The translations under genes and the position numbers were made by a program. This document shows, piece by piece, positions 24,071 to 36,000 of a DNA stretch of 64,000 nt. Numbering within the stretch: the stretch's first letter is position 1; each line of letters starts with the position of its first letter. This DNA comes from Asterias amurensis. Taxonomy: Eukaryota > Echinodermata > Asteroidea > Forcipulatida > Asteriidae. The notes beneath the pieces are model-generated. The model saw nothing but the letters and a program-made list of their open reading frames with translations. It was not told where the DNA came from and made no database searches. Where the stretch lies: contig NC_092649.1 in assembly GCF_032118995.1 (NCBI RefSeq), positions 14,270,191 to 14,334,190 on the forward strand, read 5' to 3'.

Positions 24071-27000
24071 ATGGCCGAGCCTGAAGGTGAGAAAACAATT
24101 CTTGGTCAGGAAAAGAAACCGTTTTCATTCGTTTTACTGAAGAAAAAAGATGCGAAAGTCTTGGAGAAGAAAGAGGTCAAAGAAACTGACTTTGTTCATG
24201 CGTTAGAAGGAAAGGAAGTTAAAAGGTTGGTGTCAATACAGAAAAATAAAGTGCATTTACCGGTATTTATTTTAAATCAAAGTTTTGTTTGGCCTGTGTT
24301 AAGAACTTGAGTGTTGTTTCTTTCATTTCATGATTCCAATTAGTCCTAGGTGACTGGGTCTACAGTATGCCATGGCGTTGCTTGTTGTTTAATTATTTAA
24401 GATCAGCAGATTCAATTTTCAGGTCATGTTATGATGGCTGGTCAATTATGGCCTTAAATATAAAATATAGACTTGACACTTGATTTGACTCATCTTTGCA
24501 TACAAATGCATTGCATGGGGATGTATGTACCAAGTTCATGTAGTATACTGTGTGTGTCCGCAAGGAACAGTTCAGGCAACCATTATAATTTATAAGAGTA
24601 AGAGTAAGACTAATAAAATAAGAGAAGAAATGGATGGCCAAGTTTCTTTCTGGTAGTGGCTGCTGAATGCGCCACAGCACCTTCCTTGTTCAGTTGTTTG
24701 CAAACCCTTAGTTTCATACAATTTTTACAACTTTTTTATACACAAGTACACAAGTTGATTTTGGTCTCATAAACAATATCTCAACTCAAAGACCTGTCTG
24801 TTTGATAACATGGGCTTTGTTTGAGATGCCCATCACGCCCTTAGCTAAAGCTGTTGCACAACAAAGAAGATCCCCACCAAAATTTAAGAAAGTAACCCAG
24901 AAGGCCAGACACACTGAACAACATGTGCCTCTCCTTCGTCACATTTTGTCACATGGACATGTGGACTCTGTTTCAATTTAAATTGACAGGAAAAAACAAA
25001 TAAACACCCCAACAAACAGACAGACTTGGTATTTTACTAACTGCAAAGATTTGTCTGTACCTGAAAATTAAGATTTGACATCAAGAAAGTAACAGTCTAG
25101 AAATCACTCATGAATTACTTAACTTTTATTTTTAAAATTTTATTCACAGCACAAAACCCAAAGAAAAGGAAAAGCTGCTTGTCATCCCGCTGATAAAACG
25201 CAATGATTATGGTCGTCATGGAAATAGACAATCAGATAAGGGTGAGAAGTCGGATGACAAGCTAACATCAAACCAGATTGGACAGCCCAAGGTGCAAGAC
25301 GGTGAACAGCCAAAATCTGAGATTGGTGAAAAACCCAAGGAAAACAATCTTGAAGATGATGCAGTCAAAGAAATAATCAAAGGTTAGAATTTTGAAATAA
25401 TATCGTTCGTACATGTTTAATGACCGAGGATCATATCACACAAGGCAATTTACAAGCAATTCACATTTGAACGTTCACATATTTGTCTTGGGGATCGTAA
25501 GACATTGTTAACAAAATAACTCATTATGCTACCAAAGTGGTCCTATAGCATGCACTGCAGTTAGTTGCTTCCAAGTTGCCTATAGACGATATGACCTCTG
25601 ACGTCACACGAAAACCATTACATGATTCGCGCGCATACCGCCGTGCAAAACCCTTTGTGTTTTGGCAGCCAGCTAGAAAGTATATGCAATCTTACCATGA
25701 CTACGTGTCTTTTTGCCCTGCTAAACATATACAGTGTTTTGTCAACACAAGGCCGTTTAAATGTAAACTTAGGTCTCATCGTCTCACCCACCCATCTAAC
25801 TGTAAGACACCCTTACCCGATTCAATACTCAATCTCTCAGCAAGGACTATAACTAAGATGAGTAGTCCCACCCTTCCCACTTCCGAGTGAACCTTCTCAT
25901 GTTCTCACAACTCAGAACGTATTTGTAATCACCCAGAGTTTGATAACTAACCTTCCAACCACCCCTAGGAAATAGAGCCTCCCCTATACCCACAGTGCAG
26001 CTCAGCCCTACCACCCATCCCCAGGAATTAGAGCCTCCCCTATACCCACAGAGCAGCTCAGCCCTACCACCCATCCCCAGGAATTAGAGCCTCCCCTATA
26101 CCCATAGTGCAGCTCAGCCATACCATCCATCCCCAGGAATTAGAGCCTCCCCTATACCGACAGTGCAGCTCAGCCCTACCACCCATCCCCAGGAATTAGA
26201 GCCTCCCCTATACCACAGTGCAGCTCAGCCCTACCACCCATCCTCAGGAATTAGAGCCTTCGCTATACCCACAGTGCAGCTCAGCCCTACCACCCATCCC
26301 CAGGAATTAGAGCCTCCCCTATACCCACAGTGCAGCTCAGCCCTACCACCCATCCCCAGGAATTGGAGCCTCCCCTATACCCACAGTGCAGCTCAGCCAT
26401 ACCACCCATCCCCAGGAATTAGAGCCTCCCCTATACCCATAGTGCAGCTCAGCCCTACCACTCATCCCCAGGAATTAGAGTCTCCCCTATACCCACAATG
26501 CGCTCAGCCCTACCACCCATCCCCAGGAATTAGAGCCTCCCATATACCTACAGTGCAGCTCAGCCCTACCGCCCATCCCCGGGAATTAGAGCCTCCCCTA
26601 TACCCACAGTGCAGCTCAGCCCTACCACCCATCCCCAGGAATTTGAGCCTCCCCTATACCCACAGTGAAGCTCAGCCCTCAACACCCATCCCCAGGAATT
26701 AGAGCCTCCCCTTTACCCACAGTGCAGGTCAACCCTACCACCCATCCCCAGGAATTAGAGCCTCCCCTATACCCACAGTGCAGCTCAGCCCTACCACCCA
26801 TCCCCAGGAATTAGAGCCTCCCCTATACCCACAGTGCAGCTCAGCCCTACCACCCATCCCCAGGAATTAGAGCCTTCGCTATACCCACAGTGCAGCTCAG
26901 CCCTACCACCCATCCCCAGGAATTGGCACCTCCCCTATACCCACAGTGAAGCTCAGCCCTCAACACCCATCCCCAGGAGTTAGAGCCTCCCCTATACCCA

Positions 27001-30000
27001 CAGTGCAGCTCAGCCATACCACCCATCCCCAGGAATTACAGACTCCCCTATACCCACAGTGCAGCTCAGCCCTACCACCCATCCCCAAGAATTAGAGCCT
27101 CCCCTATACCCACAGAGCAGCTCAGCCGTACCACCCATCCCCAGGAATTAGAGCCTCCCCTATACCCACAGTGCAGCTCAGCCCTACCACCCATCCCCAG
27201 GAATTACAGCCTCCCCTATACCCACAGTGCACATCAGCCATACCACCTATCCCTAGGAATTAGAGCCTCCCCTATACCCATAATGCAGCTCAGCCATACC
27301 ACCCATCCCCAGGAATCAGAGCCTCCCATATACCCACAGAGCAGCTCAGCCATACCACCCATCCCCAGGAATTACAGACTCCCCTATACCCACAGTGCAG
27401 CTCAGCCCTACCACCCATCCCCAGGAATAAGAGCCTCCCTTATACCCACAGAGCAGCTCAGCCATACACCACCCATCCCCAAGAATTAGAGCCTCCCCTA
27501 TACCCACAGAGCAGCTCAGCCGTACCACCCATCCCCAGGAATTGTAGCCTCCCCTATACCCACAGAACAGCTCAGCCCTACCACCCATCCCTAGGAATTA
27601 GAGCCTCCCCTATACCCACAGTGCAGCTCAGCCCTCCCACCCATCCCCAGGAATTAGAGCCTCCCCTATACCCATAGTGCAGCTCAGCCCTACCACCCAT
27701 CCCCAGGAATTACAGCCTCCCCTATACCCACAGTGCACGTCAGCCATACCACCTATCCCTAGGAATTAGAGCCTCCCCTATACACATAATGCAGCTCAGC
27801 CATACCACCCATCCCCAGGAATTAGAGCCTCCCCTATACCCACAGTGCAGCTCAGCCCTACCACTCATCCCCAGGAATTAGAGCCTCCCCTATACCCACA
27901 GAGCAGCTCACCCCTACCACCCATCTCCAGGAATTACAGCCTCCCCTATACCCACAGTGCACGTCAGCCATACCACCTATCCCTAGGAATTAGAGCCTCC
28001 CCTATACCCACAGTGCAGCTCAGCCCTACCACCCATCCCCAGGAATTGGAGCCTCCCCTATACCCACAGTGCAGCTCAGCTATACCACCCATCCCCAGGA
28101 ATTAGAGCCTCCCCTATACCCATAGTGCAGCTCAGTCCTACCACTCATCCCCAGGAATTAGAGTCTCCCCTATACCCACAGTGCAGCTCAGCCCTACCAC
28201 CCATCCCCAGGAATTAGAGCCTCCCCTATACCTACAGTGCAGCTCAGCCCTACCAACCATCCCCAGGAATTAGAGCCTCCCCTATACCCACAGTGCAGCT
28301 CAGCCCTACCACCCATCCCCAGGAATTAGAGCCTCCCCTCTACCTACAGTGCAGCTCAGCCATACCACCCATCCCCAGGAATTGGAGCCTCCCCTATACC
28401 CATAGTGCAACTCAGCCCAACCACTCATCCCCAGGAATTAGAGCCTCCCCTATACCCATAGTGCAGCTCAGCCCTACCACCCATCCCCAGGAATTACAGC
28501 CTCCCCTATACCCACAGTGCACGTCAGCCATACCACCTATCCCTAGGAATTAGAGCCTCCCCTATACACATAATGCAGCTCAGCCATACCACCCATCCCC
28601 AGGAATTAGAGCCTCCCCTATACCCACAGTGCAGCTCAGCCCTACCACTCATCCCCAGGAATTAGAGCCTCCCCTATACCCACAGAGCAGCTCACCCCTA
28701 CCACCCATCTCCAGGAATTACAGCCTCCCCTATACCCACAGTGCACGTCAGCCATACCACCTATCCCTAGGAATTAGAGCCTCCCCTATACCCACAGTGC
28801 AGCTCAGCCCTACCACCCATCCCCAGGAATTGGAGCCTCCCCTATACCCACAGTGCAGCTCAGCTATACCACCCATCCCCAGGAATTAGAGTCTCCCCTA
28901 TACCCACAGTGCAGCTCAGCCCTACCACCCATCCCCAGGAATTAGAGCCTCCCCTATACCTACAGTGCAGCTCAGCCCTACCAACCATCCCCAGGAATTA
29001 GAGCCTCCCCTATACCCACAGTGCAGCTCAGCCCTACCACCCATCCCCAGGAATTAGAGCCTCCCCTATACCCATAGTGCAACTCAGCCCAACCACTCAT
29101 CCCCAGGAATTAGAGCCTCCCCTATACCCACAGTGCAGCTCAGCCCAACCACTCATCCCCAGGAATTAGAGCCTCCCCTATACCCACAGTGCAGCTCAGC
29201 CCTACCAACCATCCCCAGGAATTAGAGTCTCCCCTATACCCACAGTGCAGCTCAGCCCTACCACCCATCCCCAGGAATTAGAGCCTCCCCTATACCTACA
29301 GTGCAGCTCAGCCCTACCAACCATCCCCAGGAATTAGAGCCTCCCCTATACCCACAGTGCAGCTCAGCCCTACCACCCATCCCCAGGAATTAGAGCCTCC
29401 CCTATACCCATAGTGCAACTCAGCCCAACCACTCATCCCCAGGAATTAGAGCCTCCCCTATACCCACAGTGCAGCTCAGCCCAACCACTCATCCCCAGGA
29501 ATTAGAGCCTCCCCTATACCCACAGTGCAGCTCAGCCCTACCAACCATCCCCAGGAATTAGAGTCTCCCCTATACCCACAGTGCAGCTCAGCCCTACCAC
29601 CCGTCCCCAGGAATTAGAGTCTCCCCTATACCCACAGTGCAGCTCAGCCCTACCAACCATCCCCAGGAATTAGAGTCTCCCCTATACCCACAGTGCAGCT
29701 CAGCCCTACCAACCATCCCCAGGAATTAAAGCCTCCCCTATACCCACAGTGCAGCTCAGCCCTACCACCCATAGTTTGTGTTACATACTCAGTGCCTTGA
29801 GTACCTTGTTTGGTAGATACGTGCGCTAAATAAGACTTCGATATTATGTTTATTTGTATTTATTCGGAGGCCTTTTTTTTCCAAAGTTTATTTACCCATT
29901 TTGTGTCTTAAAAACATGTGATTAAATTCTTAAAATATGGTTTGGAAAAAGTGTTATAAAAAAACAATAATCCTGTCTGAATGACTGCATTGTAGTCTCT

Positions 30001-33000
30001 TCTGTTTGTCATCAGTGCACACTTACTCTGATAAAAACACTTTTTCCCAGAAAAATGTCAGACTGTGTGTCCTGTGTGGAAAACTGTTGATGTTTTGTAT
30101 TAAACATCAAGCCTCAAGTTCTTTTTCAAATCTTAAACCAAAATGTTATCGTTTGTTTAAAGCACTAGACACTTTGTAATATACTCAAAATAACTGTACC
30201 TGTAAGCCTAAAAACTTCATTGGTAACGAGCAATGGAAAGCTGTTGATAAAACATTGTTCGTGAGAAACAACTCCCTCTGAAATGTAATTACACTAAAAA
30301 AAAACAGCCTTTTATTATGCGTCTGAGGGCACATAAAGTAATGCAACATTTCTTTTTTCTTTCTCCGTATTCTCTCGCAAATTCGATGACCAATTGAGCC
30401 CAAACTTTCACAGGTTTGTTTTTGTATGCATGCATGTTAGGATACACAGATTGAGAATACTGGTCAGGTCTTTGCCAATAACCAAACATGTTAAGTGCTT
30501 TTAACTGTCAAGAAAATCTTGAAAATACTGAAAAACGTTTGAAGAACAAATTTAAGTTGAATTTTGTTTGGATGCTATTTTATTGATGTACTAGGTCTTT
30601 GTCTAATTTATTTAGATAAAATGATGTTGTGATGTCCCTGTCTGATGAATATATTGAGTTATGATTTGACCTATTCATGATTTATTTCTATAGATGCAGC
30701 TCTATATAATGATGATTGGGAGGGGCGAGGCAAGGAAGACTTGAATCTTACAATCCCAATCCTGATGCAGAATCAAGTTCCTGAGGGATTTGAGACGGAT
30801 GGTAAACTTGATGTCTCCATCAGACCTAATGAGGTAAGAGTTATTTATGATGGCGGAGCCATCCAGTGCCTTGAACTCCAAGAACTTGTACAGGCACTGG
30901 ACACTAGTAAGCCTTTTTGAGGTATGGCGGACGCAATGCTAACACACTGTCAAGTTGTGGTAAATTTGTGCGTCTTGACCACTAGAAATAGAGCGTATGT
31001 TATTCAGTGAAGTGCGCATTTTAGGCGACGCGGCGTTTACACGTAAACCTAATGACCACCAACCTGGTGAGCGTGGCATCAGTCGCGGCATGTGACGCGC
31101 GGATAACGTCCACCATACCTCAAAAGGGCTTATATGGCAATTACTCAAAATAATTGTTAGCATAAAAACTTACTTGGTAGTGAGCATTGGAGAGCTGTTG
31201 ATAGTTTACGCTGAAGTAACATAGTTTTTGAGAAAGACGTTATTTCTCAATCAAAATATACAAGGGTGTTTTTTCTTTCATTATTCTCTTGCAACTTCCT
31301 TTACCAAAATGAGTAAAAAGACAATTGCAGATTTTTTATTTTATGCATATTATGTTGACATCCACCAAGTGCGAATACTGGTTTTTGACAATCACCAAAG
31401 ATGTCCAGCGCCTTTAAAAGAGTATTGAATTAGAGTTGAGTAGATTCAGGTAGCTTGCAAATGGAGATTGGAATGTTTGTTTTTAATTTCTTTTCCCCTT
31501 TAACAACAGGCAACAAATGCTGACTACAGCCAAGTCCCTATTGAGCAGTTGAGTAATGACCAATAGTGTCCACTGTCTTTAAAAGAGTATCGCATTGGAG
31601 TTGCGTAGATTCGAGTAGCTTCTAAATGGAGATAAGATTGTTTTTTTTTCACTTTCTTTCTTTTTCCCCTTGAACAACAGGCAACAAATGCTGACTACAG
31701 CCAAGTTCCTATTGAGCAGTTTGGTCTTGCAATGCTAAGGGGAATGGGCTGGAATCAAGGCGAGGGAATAGGTGGAAAGATGAAGAAGTGAGTACCTGGT
31801 ATGGATCAAGAAGGTTGTCAGGACTGCACTGGAAAAGTCCTTTGATTCTTTATTGACCACTCTAAGTTAAACAGATTTTTGTTTATACATATCTAAAACT
31901 GTTGTAATCACTTGTAAGTAGTGTTGGTTCTAAAAAGAACCGCTGGTTGACAACTCATATTTTGATCAGTATGCTCTGAACGCCTTCAGGAGAAAGAGCA
32001 TACTGATCGAACGCTGAGTTGTCAACCGCCTGTTCTTTTCAGAACCAACACTATTCAAAAAAGATTACAACATGGGCTACCACTAACCTTACCTAATTAT
32101 TCTCCCACCATGCAAAGTTTCAAATCCTACTTCCATAAAGCTGAACACACATAAAAGTGCTTAACTTTGATAATTTTTCAACTTGTTACCACATCAACCT
32201 ACTTATCAACCAGGTTTTTTGACCCTTTTATTTGGAGAGTCTCTAACCAAAAACACTAATGGGGCTAGGGTTTCAGTTAGTTGTTGAACTAACAACATTT
32301 CGATGAACCACCAATGATGAGAAAGCTATTGAGTGACCATTGCTAGTCACAGTGGAATGATTCCTATACTCATTTCTTATATTAATCTCATTAGTTTAAG
32401 TCTGAGGTGGTTCTAAAAAAAATATACTGGGTAACGAGCAATAGAGAGATGTTGATAGTATAAATTATTGTGAAAAACGGCTCCCCCTGAAGCGATGCAG
32501 TGTTTGAAAAAGAAGTAATTTCTCACTCAAACATTTGAATTGATTTCCAGACCTCAGCTAAGGTCTCGGAAATCAATTATCTGAAAGCACACAACTTTGT
32601 GTGACAAGGGTGTTTTTTCTTTCACTAATCTTTGCAACTTCGGCAACCAATTGAGTTCAGTTTTTCATAGGTTTGTTACTTTATGCATATGTTGAGATAC
32701 ACCAAGTGAGAAGACTGGTCTTTGACAATTACCAATAGTGTCCAGTACCTTTAAATGTAAGTGCTAAGTAGAATGATATGAACACAAAAAATTATTTGAT
32801 CTGTTAACCAGACTTGTGAAGCCCATTGAAGCAGTTCTACGTCCCAAGGGTCAAGGTCTTGGAGCTGATCGACGGCCTGGGGATGAACTTGACCGGAAGA
32901 AGATCCGTAAACTTAAACCAGGGGACAAGAGGGTGGAGGAGGAACCACAAGGCTTTGCTAAGGGCGTAGGGGTGTTGGTCACTGGAGGAGCTCATAAAAA

Positions 33001-36000
33001 CCTATATGGAAAGGTAATAGAGGAGTGCTGAGATTCTTATTTGTAAACGAGGCCCAATTTCATGGAGCTTCTTAAAGGCAGTGGACACTGTTGGTCATTG
33101 TCAAAGACTAGTCTGCACAGTTGGTGTATCTCAACATATACATAAAATAACAAACCTGTTAAAATTTGCGCTCAATCGTTCATCGAAGTTGCGAGATAAT
33201 AATGAAAGAAAAACAACCCTTGCAACACGAAGTTGTGTGCGTTTAGAGGGTTGATTTCGAGACCTCAAGTTCTAAACTTGAGGTCTCGAAATCAAATTCG
33301 TGGTAAATTGCTTCTTTCTCGAAAACTATGGCACTTCAGAGGGAGCCGTTTCTCACAATGTTTTATACCATCAACCTCTCCCCATAACTCGTAATCAAGA
33401 AAGGTTTTATGCCAATAATTATTTTGAGTAATCACCAATAGTGTCCACTGCCTTTAAGCAAATAACATTACTAAGCAGAAATGAGCTGGATACCAGTCAC
33501 AATTGTACATGTGACATGGTACGACATGTATAGTTTGGCTAGTCGCCTTATTCTGGTAAACATAATCTTGTTGTGCTCAGCTACTTAATGTGCTTAAGCA
33601 GCTCTATGAAATTGGGCACATGCATTTACCTCAGAAGTTTCATCCGTGGGGTAGGGGCTTTGGGATGTTTATGTTCCTAGGGATTTTCCTCGGGCAAAGG
33701 GGTGGTAACACATGAAGCCCTATCAGGTGAGGTAACATCAATTTTTACATTTACCACTAAGAACCTTTTAAAATAAGACAAGTATTCCTTTGCGCTCTCA
33801 TAAAGCAGCTTTTACATTTTTTTTTTTATAACATACATTATTAAACGGATTTGTATTGAGTTGTACCTAAGGTGAGAAGAAACAATTTACCAGACTTCTT
33901 GAATTTAACTGAACTATTTTCACAATGGAAAGGGTTTTAAAAAAATGTGAAAGCACAATAAGTTGTCATTAAATTACAGATTGAAGGTGTAGATGAGGAC
34001 AACGCACGTCTAGTCATCAAGCTCGCCCTGAGTGGTCAAGCGGCCACACTCAGTCAGTCTAGTGTCAAGATCGTCGACAAAGATGAGTACAAGAAATTCT
34101 CCAGAGACCTTAGTGAGTACTGAGTAACTTTGATTATATACGACATCAATAGGTTCATCAATAGTTTGCCATTTTAGTTTCCCCATGTAGTTCAGGGGCA
34201 TGCGCTATGGTGACCTCGACCAGAAAGTTGTTTGTCTTTGATGAAGTATTTTCAAGTTTGGTTGAGCGACGACATGATTGTTCCAACCAAACCATTCCTG
34301 AGTTTGGGAGCGGTTTCATTAAAACAAAATATTTAGAGTGATTTTAACTTGTACACATTTTTCAGCAACTGAGCTTCTGTTACTTGTTACCACAAAAACC
34401 ATGTTTATTGACCCCTTGCCCGCACATTACATGCAGTGATTGTGCCATGCTCACCATTTTAAAAGTCAGTAGGCATACATGTAAACCTGCCCCAAATTCG
34501 CACGTCGATGTATAATGCACAGTGACACTGACTCCCAAAGGGGCACACTTATCATATCAGAGCCACAACATTTGGGTGACGAGTAGATTATTTTAAGGAT
34601 TCAAAAAGATCTCAAAGAAACGAATGGGGCTAGGGTTTTAGTTAGTTGTTGAACTAACAACATTTCAATGAACCACCAATGATGAGAAAGCTATTGAGTG
34701 ACCATTGCTAGTCACAGTGGAATGATTCCTACACTCATTTCTTATATTAATCTCATTAGTTTAAGTCTGAGGTGGTTCTCAAGTTTGGGGTTAGATTAAT
34801 CTGGGATTCAGCAATGAAACCAAGTTTGCACTGATCACTTCAGCTGTTGTTCTCTATTAAAAAAAATTCTGCCGATATAGACCTTTCTACACATGTTCTA
34901 TCACAATTTCAAAGGCCCAATTTTTTGCCAACCAAGGTTGAAAAATAAAAACAGATGGCCAAAGTTTGTAAAAATTTCACACAACTATTCAAAAAACAAT
35001 GTTGATTTTGTTGGAAACAAAGCAATCAATCATGGGAGATATTTTATTTAATTGAAGAGTTGCAGAAAATGTTGAATTTTGTCAGAACATCTGTTAACAT
35101 GATTGATAGTTTTGCTAACATTCGGCCATCCATGCCAACCAGCGCAGTTTGTTTATCGACAGTGAAATGGTCTTTTAAGCATTTGTATATGTTTTAATTT
35201 AAGGTCGGTTTAGCAAGGCGCATGAGGCATCCAAAGAAAAGACAGCAACCCAACGAGACAGGGACCAAGACCACAGTGCAAAATCTACCTCACACCACAG
35301 AGATAAAGAGAAAAGAACTCACAGTGATGATAAACACAGAACTAATGATAATGACAAGGACAGTGGTAACCACAGAGACAAATATAGTCATACACACAGG
35401 GGCAGTAAGAGAGACACAGATAGTGATAGACATGGTGAAACAAGAGAAAGGAAGCATGACAAACACAGAGATAGACATGATGAGAGAACCAATGAGGATA
35501 GAAGGGATGACAGAAGCGAAAAGAGGAGAAAATTAGAAGATACTTACGGCAGGTAAGTATGTTTATTGTACTTAACTAAACGACCAAGGCTAAGAAGTCT
35601 ATATCATAGTCTTAAGCCGTTGTCTTAAGCCGTTGTTAGGGGGTGAACTAACCGAGCAAATGGGTAACTTTACCTTTTTGAGATTAAAGGGAGATGTTGC
35701 CTTGGATCGGGCGAGTTGGTCTATGAAAAGCGTTTAAAACCGTTTGTTATAAAATGCATGGAGTGGTTAGAAAGATGTTTTAAAAGTAGACACACAAATC
35801 CACACGCATATGCCTTGAAATTGCTTGGTTTTCCTTATCTGTTGTAAACTAACACGACACACCAGTTTGTGGAGTCAAGTTTTTGACTACATAAAATGGC
35901 AGATTTCATAACAAACGGTTTTAAAATGCTTTTCATGGACCAACTCGACCAATTCAAGGCAACGTGTCTCTTTAATGCGGACAGCCCAGGACGTTTTTCT

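Noticed and set aside
26163..26702. 179-residue open frame with PTTHPQELEPPLY repeats
   Set aside because: It is the 56-bp minisatellite read in one frame. The unit is not a multiple of three, similar frames appear and break repeatedly, and the region is intronic to GPKOW.
25957..29771. CRISPR-like array
   Set aside because: Units are contiguous and similar throughout, without unique spacers, and the setting is an animal intron.
35222..35536. 104-residue Thr/Met-rich open frame
   Set aside because: It overlaps GPKOW exon 7 in another frame. The phase fixed by flanking exons gives the Arg/Asp-rich reading.
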